DNA of 64,000 nt from JBCFAY01 sp038562375 (GTDB lineage: Bacteria > Bacillota > Clostridia > Christensenellales > CAG-138), in contig JBCFAY010000015.1 in NCBI GenBank assembly GCA_038562375.1, forward strand, positions 1 through 64,000, given 5' to 3'. The notes under the pieces are model-generated. The model did not search any database and was not told where the DNA came from. It saw only the letters and a list, made by a program, of their open reading frames with translations. Shown piece by piece: positions 35,944 through 43,347 of this stretch (its first letter is position 1; every line of letters begins with the position of its first letter). The translations under genes were made by a program, and so were the position numbers.

Positions 35944-36771
35944 TCAGCCGCCCAGGGAGTAGGTTTTCATCAGGCTCTCGAGCGTACCGTCGTCCTCGCA
36001 TTGGTCGAGGAAGAGATCGAAGAGCCCGGCGAGCGCGGGTGCGTCGGTGCCGCACATCAAAGCGTATTCGAGCGTGCCGAACTCCTCCGAACGCACCGTA
36101 AACGAAGAATCGAGATAGCGGCTCACATAGGCTCCGGGCATCAGCGCCGCGTCGATCTGCCCGGAGACGAGCGCATAGAGCATGTCGGGATAGGACGCAA
36201 ATTGTATTTGCTCGCCCACATAGGCGGGTTCCGATTTCAGCCGGCTCGAAAGCCTTGAGGAGAGCGGCGAAACCTGCAGCGTGCCGACGCGCGCCTGCGA
36301 GAGAGGGAGGCTTTCCTTTCCGGCGACGCAGAGGAAGCGGCATGCGTCCTCATAATAAGCGCGGGAGTACACATAGGAGGAAGAAAAGTCCTTTGGCGCG
36401 AGCGCGAGCACGACGTCTGCGTCGCCGTTGTCGATGTGCGCGCCCAGGGTGCGGGCGTCCACCGTCACAAATTCCACCGCGGAGGAAGCGGGCGCGTCGG
36501 GCAGAAGATATTGTGCGAACCGCGTCGCAAGGTCGATTTCAAAGCCCTGACCATCCTGCGCAAATCCCGGCATATCCGTGCGCACGCCCACGCGCAGCAC
36601 GCCGCGCTCCTTGATGATGGATAGTTCGGGGGTGTTGCGAAGCTGCTGCGACGGCAGCGAAACAAGCACGATCACGAGCGCCGCGACGAACACTCCGGCA
36701 AAAAGCAAAACGCGGCGGTTCGCCTTTAATACAAAACGCCCTGGTCTCCATTTCATGCGATTCCGTTTCAT
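35944..36771 (-). CDS. Family 3 extracellular solute-binding protein, membrane-anchored
   Basis: A 275-residue protein. A basic start and a hydrophobic segment (~20-42) form an uncleaved anchor or signal peptide; there is no lipobox. The SBP_bac_3 fold is seen in IIKERGVLRVGVRTDMPGFAQ, GFEIDLATRFAQYL, the DADVVLALAP stretch and the GTLQVSP switch. Such proteins bind polar amino acids for ABC importers or act as sensors; no permease or ATPase lies next to it. It heads the lplA-glg run. There is no ribosome site and the -10 box ends 6 bases before the ATG (see findings). Confidence 0.85.
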   Translation of the reverse strand: MKRNRMKWRPGRFVLKANRRVLLFAGVFVAALVIVLVSLPSQQLRNTPELSIIKERGVLRVGVRTDMPGFAQDGQGFEIDLATRFAQYLLPDAPASSAVEFVTVDARTLGAHIDNGDADVVLALAPKDFSSSYVYSRAYYEDACRFLCVAGKESLPLSQARVGTLQVSPLSSRLSSRLKSEPAYVGEQIQFASYPDMLYALVSGQIDAALMPGAYVSRYLDSSFTVRSEEFGTLEYALMCGTDAPALAGLFDLFLDQCEDDGTLESLMKTYSLGG

Positions 36772-36777
36772 ATGAAT

Positions 36778-36806
36778 ATTGTATCATGTGCGATAGTCTA
36801 GGGCAA
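36778..36806 (-). promoter_or_regulatory. Promoter of the solute-binding protein-lplA-glg run, apparently leaderless
   Basis: On the minus strand TTGCCC, 17 bp, TACAAT, then 6 bases and ATG. It is the only good promoter I find for the whole minus-strand run to 25592. Confidence 0.6.
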
Positions 36807-36826
36807 GATTACCGAAGCATCCGCGC

Positions 36827-36854
36827 TTGCCAATCGGGCGCGCCGTGTTATAAT
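36827..36854 (+). promoter_or_regulatory. Promoter of the mscS-lepB run
   Basis: TTGCCA, 16 bp and a perfect TATAAT. The ATG at 36853 lies inside this -10 box and so cannot be the start codon. Confidence 0.7.
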
Positions 36855-36876
36855 GAAAGTCGGAGGGCGAAGGCCT

Positions 36877-37737
36877 GTGATTTTGGATATCGTTACCAAA
36901 CTCGAGAGCGCGATCGGCGATCCGTGGGGCGGGTATATCGTTAAAGCGGTGGAGCTGATACTGATCGTACTCGTCGGGCGAATAGCCGAAAAGCTGTTCG
37001 CGCGCGCCGTCGGGGCGGTGATCGCCTTCCGCGTCAAAGGGGCTTCGCCGGAGCGGGTCAAGCGATTGAGGACGGCGTCCACGCTGATCACGAGCATCGC
37101 GAAGTATGTGATCTACTTTCTCGTGCTTGCGGCGGGATTGGGGACGCTGGGCCTGTCCAACGCGATGAACTCAATGCTCGCGTCGGTCGGGATCGGCGGG
37201 CTCGCGCTCGGCATCGGGGCGCAGAGCCTTATAAACGACGTGGTCACGGGCTTTTTTTTGCTTTTTGAGGATCAGCTCAGCGTCGGCGACTATATCGAAG
37301 CGGGCGGAGTGGAGGGCGTGGTCGAGTCGATCGCGCTGCGGACGACCAGCATCCGCGGGTTTCGCGGCGAGCTCATCGTGGTTCCCAACGGCAAGATCGC
37401 GACGATGACGAACTATTCGCGCGGCGACTACGTCGTGTATGTGGATACCGAGATCTCGCTCGAGGCGGACGCCGAGCGCGCGATCAAGGCGCTTTCCGAG
37501 GAAGCCGAGGCGTTTTCAAAGGACAATCCGCTCTTTACCGGGCCGGTCAAGGTCCTCGGCATTGCCGAGATGAAGGATCTGCGCGTTACGATCCGCACGA
37601 TGGCCACGACCAAGGCGCTCAGGCAGTGGGAGGTCGTGCGCGCGCTCAACGCGGCGTTTAAGCGGCGGCTCGAGCAGGAGAATATCGGGAGCCCGTATCC
37701 GAAGGTCACCCTGGTGCATTCGGACGGAGGTGCGTAA
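36877..37737 (+). CDS. mscS: MscS family small-conductance mechanosensitive channel
   Basis: A 286-residue membrane protein. I choose GTG at 36877, about 10 bases after GGAGGG, because the longer frame would begin inside the promoter. Three helices are followed by the Gly/Ala-rich pore helix (LASVGIGGLALGIGAQSLINDVVTGFF), then the beta domain (FEDQLSVGDYIEAGGVEGVVESIALRTT, VPNGKIATMTNYSRG) and the alpha/beta C-terminal domain. It opens on membrane tension to release solutes during osmotic downshock. DUF951 starts directly after the stop. Confidence 0.93.
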   Translation: MILDIVTKLESAIGDPWGGYIVKAVELILIVLVGRIAEKLFARAVGAVIAFRVKGASPERVKRLRTASTLITSIAKYVIYFLVLAAGLGTLGLSNAMNSMLASVGIGGLALGIGAQSLINDVVTGFFLLFEDQLSVGDYIEAGGVEGVVESIALRTTSIRGFRGELIVVPNGKIATMTNYSRGDYVVYVDTEISLEADAERAIKALSEEAEAFSKDNPLFTGPVKVLGIAEMKDLRVTIRTMATTKALRQWEVVRALNAAFKRRLEQENIGSPYPKVTLVHSDGGA

Positions 37738-37947
37738 ATGTTGCAGGGATTTGAACTCAACGACCGCGTGCAGATGCGCAAGCCGCACGCGTGCGGCGCG
37801 AACGAATGGCAGATCATCCGCGTGGGCGCGGATATCAAGATCAAGTGCATTTCGTGCGGGCGCATCGTGATGCTCGAGCGCGCGGAATTCGTCAAGCGCG
37901 CGAAAAAGAATCTATCGGATAAGGAACGGATGCATGAAGAAAACTGA
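37738..37947 (+). CDS. DUF951 family small protein
   Basis: A 69-residue protein. The family core is LNDRVQMRKPHACGANEWQI, then GADIKIKCISCGRIVMLER. Three cysteines (CG, CISCG) suggest metal or nucleic-acid binding, as noted for this small Firmicute family, but no function is established. RBS GGAGGT overlaps the end of mscS. Its own end overlaps lepB by 14 bases. In many Firmicutes DUF951 follows mscS-like genes, as here. Confidence 0.9.
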   Translation: MLQGFELNDRVQMRKPHACGANEWQIIRVGADIKIKCISCGRIVMLERAEFVKRAKKNLSDKERMHEEN

Positions 37948-38539
37948 AGGGCTGACGCGCGCGCAGAAGAGGGATCTTCGTGCGCTTTCCGAACAAATCC
38001 ACCAGAATGAACCCGCGTACAAGCGCGCCTCCAACATCAGCTTCGCGATCTATCTGGTCGCGATGGTCATTGCGGTATTCGCTTTCCGCGCGTTCCTCTG
38101 CGAGCCCATACGCGTGGACGGCGATTCGATGATCTCTACGCTCGAGAACAACGAGCTCATGCTCGTGGAGAAGTTCAGCCAGTGGACGGGGCTTCCCCGG
38201 CGCGGCGAGATCGTGATCTGCTATTATCCCGGCTATACCATAAGCTGCGTCAAGCGCGTGATCGGCCTTCCGGGCGACACGGTAGAGGTGACCGGCGGGG
38301 TGACCTATGTCAACGGCATCGCGCTGCACGAGGACTACCTATACGAGCCGATGTGGTTCGATTCGCCCAAAGTCACGGTGCCCGAGGGAACCGTTTTCGT
38401 CATGGGCGACAACCGCAACTGGTCCGAGGACAGCAGGGATCTGCTCAACGTGGGCTGCATCCCGCTCGAAAAGGTCATCGGGCACGTGTTCGCGGTGATG
38501 TGGCCGGTCTCGGGCATCCGCTCGATCGGGATCGGGTAA
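37934..38539 (+). CDS. lepB: Signal peptidase I
   Basis: A 201-residue type I signal peptidase with one N-terminal TM helix (~33-57). Box B has the nucleophile in RVDGDSMISTLENNE (Ser ~68). Box D has the general base in SCVKRVIGLPGDTVEV (Lys ~109). Box E is GDNRNWSEDSR. It cuts signal peptides outside the membrane and is expected to be active. It overlaps DUF951 and is followed 5 bases later by a degenerate paralogue. Confidence 0.96.
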   Translation: MKKTEGLTRAQKRDLRALSEQIHQNEPAYKRASNISFAIYLVAMVIAVFAFRAFLCEPIRVDGDSMISTLENNELMLVEKFSQWTGLPRRGEIVICYYPGYTISCVKRVIGLPGDTVEVTGGVTYVNGIALHEDYLYEPMWFDSPKVTVPEGTVFVMGDNRNWSEDSRDLLNVGCIPLEKVIGHVFAVMWPVSGIRSIGIG

Positions 38540-38544
38540 CGGGC

Positions 38545-39066
38545 ATGGAACGGCGCACGGACGAGCGGCGGAACAAAAGGGCGAAAAGGGCGCACGCGCT
38601 GATTTCACTCGGGTTTGTCGCGGCGCTGTGCGCGATCGTATTTACGGTATGGTTTTCGGGCGTACAGGCGCAGGGCGGCGCGATGGCCCCGGTGATCCAA
38701 AACGGGGACGTGCTGCTCGTAGACCGTTTGGCCCACTATGTCTGGGGCACGGACCGGGGCGAGCTTGTCGCCTTGGACTTGGAGGGCGGCGCGATCGAGA
38801 TCCGGCGCGTCGTCGCGCTCGGCGGCGAGCGGGTGAATATCTTCGAAGGCAGGGTGTATATCGACGGGATATTCCTGGACGAAGGCAAGTACGCTTCGGG
38901 CGTCCTCGGGGATCGCGAGGAGTTTACGGTGCCCAAAGGCAGCGTGTTCGTGCTTCCCGACGTTCGCGGCGAGCAAAGCGGCGAGGTCGTTCCCGTACAA
39001 TCGCTTGCAGGCCGCGTATTCGCGCGCGTATCGCCCTTTGGCGCGGCGGCGCTGTTCGCGGCCTGA
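38545..39066 (+). CDS. Signal peptidase I-like protein lacking catalytic residues
   Basis: A 173-residue protein with one TM helix (~18-40). It aligns with LepB block by block. Where LepB has GDSM, it has GGAMAPVIQNGDVLLV, so the nucleophile Ser is Ala. Where LepB has VKRVIGLPGD, it has IRRVVALGGE, so the base Lys is Arg. Where LepB has GDNRxxSxDSR, it has PDVRGEQSGE. It is therefore probably a pseudoenzyme. The frame is intact and the ending AALFAA is normal, so it is not a broken gene. A partner, inhibitor or chaperone role beside LepB is speculation. Confidence 0.85.
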   Translation: MERRTDERRNKRAKRAHALISLGFVAALCAIVFTVWFSGVQAQGGAMAPVIQNGDVLLVDRLAHYVWGTDRGELVALDLEGGAIEIRRVVALGGERVNIFEGRVYIDGIFLDEGKYASGVLGDREEFTVPKGSVFVLPDVRGEQSGEVVPVQSLAGRVFARVSPFGAAALFAA

Positions 39067-39112
39067 AGAATGGCATAAGTAGCGCGCCCGGCGCACGATA
39101 ATATCGATGGCA

Positions 39113-39146
39113 AAACCCGGCGAATTTAAATCAGCCGGGTTTATTA
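39113..39146 (+). terminator. Terminator of the mscS-lepB run
   Basis: AAACCCGGC pairs with GCCGGGTTT, followed by ATTATTTATT. Confidence 0.75.
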
Positions 39147-39377
39147 TTTATTGGATAGAAAGAACACTCAAACAATCCTTTTGAGAGCCTGCATCCGTTC
39201 GACCTTTGGGTTCGGAACTGAAGGCCCGGGGCTTTATTCGCAAGCGGCGACCTGCGCGGCGCTTGCGCTAAGCCTTGCTTGCAAGGCTTTCTTCTCAGAA
39301 ATCGCCGGCCGTACCGAAGGTACAGGCGATTTCTGTAAAAACTCACGGGAACGGCACCGCCGTTTCCGTGACACAGT
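39147..39377. other. Intergenic hairpin array of unknown nature
   Basis: Between the two convergent terminators lie four more inverted pairs: GCAAGCG/CGCTTGC (39240-39266), AAGCCTTG/CAAGGCTT (39270-39289), CAGAAATCGCC/GGCGATTTCTG (39296-39335, with an inner GTACC/GGTAC) and an 11-bp stem at 39344-39370. No gene is supported here. It may be a small RNA or a decayed element. Confidence 0.45.
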
Positions 39378-39409
39378 AGAGCCCGGCGAATTCTTATCCG
39401 CCGGGCTCT
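39378..39409 (-). terminator. Possible terminator of the pilus-like operon
   Basis: A perfect 11-bp stem AGAGCCCGGCG/CGCCGGGCTCT. It lies about 80 bases past the pilT stop on the minus strand and has no T-run. Confidence 0.45.
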
Positions 39410-39490
39410 GCTGCCTGCGTCGCCGGTGAAAGGGGAGTCACCGAGGGCTTTCCATAGGGGAGGAAAGGGAAATTTCCCGCCTGCTTCGGG

Positions 39491-40558
39491 TTATTTCCCG
39501 GATAGCTTCTTCTTCATCGCGTCCGGATCCATGCTGTAGATCACGGCGTTTTCCTTGCTGATGCGCCCGGCCAGATATAGCTGATAGATGCTCGCGTCCA
39601 TCGTGACCATCGAGCAGTCCGGGTTCGCGTGGATCACGTTGCTGATCTGGTGCACCTTGCCTTCACGGATCAGGTTGCGGATCGCGCTGTTGACGCCCAT
39701 GATCTCGAATGCGGGGATCGCGCCGCCGTCGAGCGTCGGGATCAACTGCTGGGAGACGACGGCCTGCAGCACCATCGAGAGCTGTACGCGCACCTGCTGC
39801 TGCCTCGCGGCCGGGAAGACGTCGATAATGCGGTCGATGGTGTTGGCCGCGCCCACCGTGTGGAGCGTTGAAAGCACGTATTGCCCGGTTTCCGCGGCGG
39901 TCATCGCGATGCTGATGGTCTCGAAATCGCGCATCTCGCCGACGAGTATCACGTTGGGCGACTGGCGTAACGCGAAGCGCAGCGCGATGCCGAAGTCCGC
40001 CGTGTCGTGGTTTACCTCGCGCTGACTCACGATGGATTTGTCGTTGCGGTACAGGTATTCGATCGGATCTTCGATCGTGATCACATGGTAGGGGAGGTTG
40101 CGGTTGATCTTGTCGACGATGCAGCTGAGCGTCGTCGATTTGCCGCTGCCCGCCGGGCCGGTGATGAGCACCAACCCCTTCTTGATCGTATACAGGTCGA
40201 TGACGGCGGGCGGGATGTTCAGTTTCCCGGGGTCGGGAAGCTCGAAGCACACCACGCGGATGACCGCCGAAACCGTGCCGCGCTGGCGAAAGACACTCGC
40301 GCGGAATCTGCCGACGCTGTTGAGCGAGAAGGAGAAATCGTCGTCGCCCGTTTCGAGGAAATGGTCGGCGCGGCGGTTGGAGGCAAGCTCGTAGAGCTTG
40401 CGGATGATTGCTTCGGTATCCGAGGGCAGGAGCAAGCCGCCGCTTTGAGGGATCAGCGATCCCGCGCACTTGAACGCGACCGGAAACCCCGGGCAGATCA
40501 GCACGTCCGAAACGTTTTGTTTTACTGCTTCTGCGAGCACTTTGATAATGTCCATCAT
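39491..40558 (-). CDS. pilT: PilT family type IV pilus ATPase
   Basis: A 355-residue hexameric ATPase. The start at 40558 overlaps the upstream stop (ATGA). N-terminal PAS-like domain 1-100; Walker A GPAGSGKSTT (~131); Asp box ITIEDPIEY; Walker B VILVGEMRDFETI; His box LSTLHTVGAANTIDRI. The PilT-specific AIRNLIREGKVHQI is present near 290. PilT normally drives pilus retraction. No PilB-type extension ATPase is in this operon, so it may be encoded elsewhere or PilT may be the only motor. Confidence 0.93.
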   Translation of the reverse strand: MMDIIKVLAEAVKQNVSDVLICPGFPVAFKCAGSLIPQSGGLLLPSDTEAIIRKLYELASNRRADHFLETGDDDFSFSLNSVGRFRASVFRQRGTVSAVIRVVCFELPDPGKLNIPPAVIDLYTIKKGLVLITGPAGSGKSTTLSCIVDKINRNLPYHVITIEDPIEYLYRNDKSIVSQREVNHDTADFGIALRFALRQSPNVILVGEMRDFETISIAMTAAETGQYVLSTLHTVGAANTIDRIIDVFPAARQQQVRVQLSMVLQAVVSQQLIPTLDGGAIPAFEIMGVNSAIRNLIREGKVHQISNVIHANPDCSMVTMDASIYQLYLAGRISKENAVIYSMDPDAMKKKLSGK

Positions 40559-41025
40559 CCAACCCCGTCCCAGATGTTCAGTCTTTCCTGGCCGTATTCC
40601 GGCTCGTTGATCATGATGCTCGAGTAATCGGTGATCTCGTAGCGCGCGCCGCTTTTTGGCGACAGCTCGACCGTTACGTTGAGCGCCTGGTATTTGCCGA
40701 AGGGGAACGCCATGTTGATCTTCGCGCCGTCCGCGCTCTCCTGCACGGAGCCGGCGAGCGGCGCAAGCGACTTTGCAAGCTCCGCGGCGTCGATTTCGGG
40801 CATCGCGAATAGCTTTTCGTCGAGCTTCATCAGCGCCCTCTGCGCGCGCGCATCCGCCGCGTAATAATCGGTCACGCTCTGCGCGGTCTGCGCACAGAGC
40901 TTTAAATCCGCATTGGCGGTAGAGAACGCAAGCGCGCCGAAGCTTGTCAGGCAGAGCACGACAAACACCAGTATCGCAGAAGGCGTTCCGATCGCCATCG
41001 TGCCACGGTTGCTCTTTCGGCTCAT
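40555..41025 (-). CDS. Pilus-operon membrane protein, single N-terminal helix
   Basis: A 156-residue protein. Start MSRKSNRG at 41025 with AAGGAGG upstream, overlapping the previous stop. One TM helix (~13-35, IGTPSAILVFVVLCLTSFGALAF) is followed by an extracellular region of helices and a beta-rich end (YQALNVTVELS). It has no prepilin cleavage site. It matches no family I can name with confidence. Its position suggests an assembly or minor structural part of the pilus-like machine. Confidence 0.75.
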   Translation of the reverse strand: MSRKSNRGTMAIGTPSAILVFVVLCLTSFGALAFSTANADLKLCAQTAQSVTDYYAADARAQRALMKLDEKLFAMPEIDAAELAKSLAPLAGSVQESADGAKINMAFPFGKYQALNVTVELSPKSGARYEITDYSSIMINEPEYGQERLNIWDGVG

Positions 41026-41462
41026 GCGGCTGCCTCCTTGGGCACATAGTTGACGACCGACAGCGTATAGCTGCATCCGCCGTCCCTAAGGGCGCGGAGC
41101 GTGGCGTTTTCGATCCGGCCGGCCGGGCCTTCCTCATAGCTGAGGGACAGTTCCAGCATGTATTCGCCCTGTTCCTCGGGTTCGCCCAGTACGTTGACCC
41201 GGACTGCGAAGCCGTCCCCGGCGCTCTGCGCCTCCGGATAAGCAGAGAGGAACGCCGCTTTGGCGTCGCTTCCGGCACGGATGAGTTCCGCCGTGCTCTG
41301 CAGGAGCAGCATCGATTCGTTCAGAACGATGCTCTGCTGCGAGCGCTGGTGCGCTTTGGTAAAGAGCATGAGAACCACCGTGCTCGAGAGCGCGAATAGC
41401 ATAACGACGATGATCATCTCGATGAGGAATGCGTTGGCGCGCCCGCGTACCACCCTTTTCAT
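41022..41462 (-). CDS. Type IV pilin-like/pseudopilin protein
   Basis: A 146-residue protein beginning with a basic leader and NAFLIEMIIVVMLFALSSTVV. This looks like a type IV prepilin N-terminus, except that Glu falls at position 4 after the likely cleavage site, not the usual 5, and Ala replaces Gly. The rest is one long helix and a small beta domain. Start and stop overlap both neighbours by ATGA. It could be a minor pilin. A prepilin peptidase is not in the window. Confidence 0.75.
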   Translation of the reverse strand: MKRVVRGRANAFLIEMIIVVMLFALSSTVVLMLFTKAHQRSQQSIVLNESMLLLQSTAELIRAGSDAKAAFLSAYPEAQSAGDGFAVRVNVLGEPEEQGEYMLELSLSYEEGPAGRIENATLRALRDGGCSYTLSVVNYVPKEAAA

Positions 41463-41953
41463 GATGCGCTCTCCACGGATCTGTGCGCGACGGTGAGCCT
41501 GCCGTTCGTCTGCCCGTCCGAGCAGGTCGCGTCGATCGTGATGCCCCGATCCGTCTGATCGAAGGAAAACGCCGACAGTGAGGCGATTCCAAGGCCCATC
41601 CCCGGGTTGAAGGCAATCTCTTTGGAGACGAACAGTTCCCTGAGCATGCCGTCGAAGTAATAGATATAAGTGCGGTATTCGCTGCCGTAGTACTCGTGCT
41701 TGAGCACGATCGCATCGACGCCGCCGATGTTCTCGACGAAGCAGCCTCCCTGCGCGTCCGCGCCGTGGAGCTTACCCGCCACATAGCTCAGCGACGCGCG
41801 CAGCTCGTAATTGGCCTGCATATCGGAGGAGATCGCCTTGTACACGCGCCCGCCGAAGAGCGCGAAAAAGAGCGCGAAAAGCGCGAATATGAGGAAGAGC
41901 GCGAGCACCGACGCGGTCTCAGAAAAAGCGTGTTCCCGAATACCGTTCTTCAT
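41459..41953 (-). CDS. DUF4860 family pilus-operon protein
   Basis: A 164-residue protein. Start at 41953 overlaps the upstream stop. N-terminal helix ~14-37 (ASVLALFLIFALFALFFALFGG). The pattern RVYKAISSDMQANYELRASLSYVAGKL, then DAIVLKHEYYGSEYRTYIYYFDGMLRELFV and LSAFSF, matches what I know of DUF4860, a Firmicute family found in such operons. No function is established. It may be a minor pilin-like subunit. Confidence 0.8.
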   Translation of the reverse strand: MKNGIREHAFSETASVLALFLIFALFALFFALFGGRVYKAISSDMQANYELRASLSYVAGKLHGADAQGGCFVENIGGVDAIVLKHEYYGSEYRTYIYYFDGMLRELFVSKEIAFNPGMGLGIASLSAFSFDQTDRGITIDATCSDGQTNGRLTVAHRSVESAS

Positions 41954-42291
41954 TGCCGCCACCCCGTCTCGAAAACCTCGATGATCGGCATGATGTTCGA
42001 AGCAAACGCCTCGTAATGCACGATATATTCCCGTTCGTCGACGCTGAGCCCGTAGTGCTCCCTGAGATATGCAAGGGTGGGCGGGTAGATGCCCTCGATG
42101 GCGTAGCAGTTCACCGCCGCGCGAACGACCGATTGCTTCGCGATCTCGAGCCTTTCCTCCCGCGTGCCCGCGAGCACGTCGTTCGCCGCAAAGCACAGCG
42201 CTGCGATGACGATAAGCAGAAGCAGCGCGGAGATCGCGAGGGAACGCCACCAGGGCGGTTCGGGGGGGTTCCTTGTCAGCTGCGGCTTCAT
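41950..42291 (-). CDS. Small pilus-operon membrane protein
   Basis: A 113-residue protein with one TM helix (~17-38) and a periplasm-equivalent part: EIAKQSVVRAAVNCYAIEGIYPPTLAYLREHYGL and NIMPIIEVF. The helix followed by a C-x-AIEG-x-YP-x-x-L-x-YL element resembles the first helix and loop of type II secretion major pseudopilins, but there is no cleavage motif. The stop overlaps the DUF4860 start. Family name unknown to me. Confidence 0.75.
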   Translation of the reverse strand: MKPQLTRNPPEPPWWRSLAISALLLLIVIAALCFAANDVLAGTREERLEIAKQSVVRAAVNCYAIEGIYPPTLAYLREHYGLSVDEREYIVHYEAFASNIMPIIEVFETGWRQ

Positions 42292-42295
42292 AGGC

Positions 42296-43339
42296 TTATC
42301 CTATCGACGTCATGATGCTAAGGAGAGGGAGCATGACGCTCAAGAGTATCGCGCCGATCACCGCGCACAATACCGCGACGAGCACCGGCTCGATCACGGC
42401 GATGGCCCCGCTGAGCGCATCGTCGATTTCCTCCGCATAGATGTCGGCGATTTTGCGGCTTACGGTATCGAGCGCGCCCGTGCGCTGACCGACGCTCAGC
42501 AGGTGTACGTACATCCCGGAAAACAGGCCGCTCAGCTCGATGGCCTCGATCAGGGAGCGGTGATCCGCGAGGGCCTCCCTGCAGACGGCGATCCGGCGCC
42601 GCACGGCGCTGTTGCCGACCGCGTCGGGGATAAGCTTTAGCGCGCCGTCGAGGTCGTAACCGCTCGAGAGCAGGAGCGAGAGCGCGAAGGCGAACCGTCC
42701 GGACGCGATTTTCTCGGAGAGCTTGCGGGTCGGCGGGAAGCGCTCGAGCAGCGAGGAGAGCAGCTCATAGCCGCGCTTGGAGCGCATCAGCATAAAAAGC
42801 GTAAACGTCACAACCGCGATGAGCACGGTAAAAGCGAGCGAGATATAGCCCGCGATCTGGCCGAACTGCAAAACGGCGGCCGCCTGTGAGGATGCCGCGC
42901 CGCCGAGGCCCGCGAACACCTCGGCAAAAATCGGCAGAACGACGATGGAGAGCACCGCGATCACGGCGATCATCATGCAGGCGTGCAGGAGCGGATAGAA
43001 TACCGCAACTTTGATCTGCTTGCGAAGGAACACTTCCTGTTCGTAATACTCCGCGAGCGAGCCCATAATGACCTCGAGATGGCCGCCCTTCTCGCCGATT
43101 TCCACCATGCTGATCATATGGCGGGGAAAGGCGCCCGTTCTTTCGAGCGCCCTTGCGAGGCTTATACCGTTGCGTATGTCCTTGGATACATCGGCAAGCA
43201 CTCCATCCTTTGAGTCCTCGGCGATAGATGCGATGCCGTCGGCCAGGAATACGCCCGCCTTGAGCAGCAGCTGGATCTGTGCGCACAGGAGCGCGAGCTG
43301 CTGCGCGGCATAGGAGCGCGCATTGCCTGCGGGTTGCAT
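42296..43339 (-). CDS. pilC: Type II secretion/type IV pilus inner-membrane platform protein (GspF/PilC)
   Basis: A 347-residue protein with two T2SSF domains (~8-130 and ~210-335) and three TM helices near residues 107-135, 155-185 and 310-345. QLALLCAQIQLLLKAGVFLADGI, GAFPRHMISMVEIGEKGGHLEVIMGSLAEYYEQE, and the second copy GLFSGMYVHLLSVGQRTGALDTVSRKIADIY are typical. It is the platform on which the ATPase acts. RBS AGGAGG. It lies 8 bases after the transglutaminase gene stop. Confidence 0.92.
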   Translation of the reverse strand: MQPAGNARSYAAQQLALLCAQIQLLLKAGVFLADGIASIAEDSKDGVLADVSKDIRNGISLARALERTGAFPRHMISMVEIGEKGGHLEVIMGSLAEYYEQEVFLRKQIKVAVFYPLLHACMMIAVIAVLSIVVLPIFAEVFAGLGGAASSQAAAVLQFGQIAGYISLAFTVLIAVVTFTLFMLMRSKRGYELLSSLLERFPPTRKLSEKIASGRFAFALSLLLSSGYDLDGALKLIPDAVGNSAVRRRIAVCREALADHRSLIEAIELSGLFSGMYVHLLSVGQRTGALDTVSRKIADIYAEEIDDALSGAIAVIEPVLVAVLCAVIGAILLSVMLPLLSIMTSIG

Positions 43340-43347
43340 GGGACCTC

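Noticed and set aside
36853..36876. Longer mscS N-terminus from ATG 36853
   Set aside because: That ATG lies inside the -10 box of the promoter.
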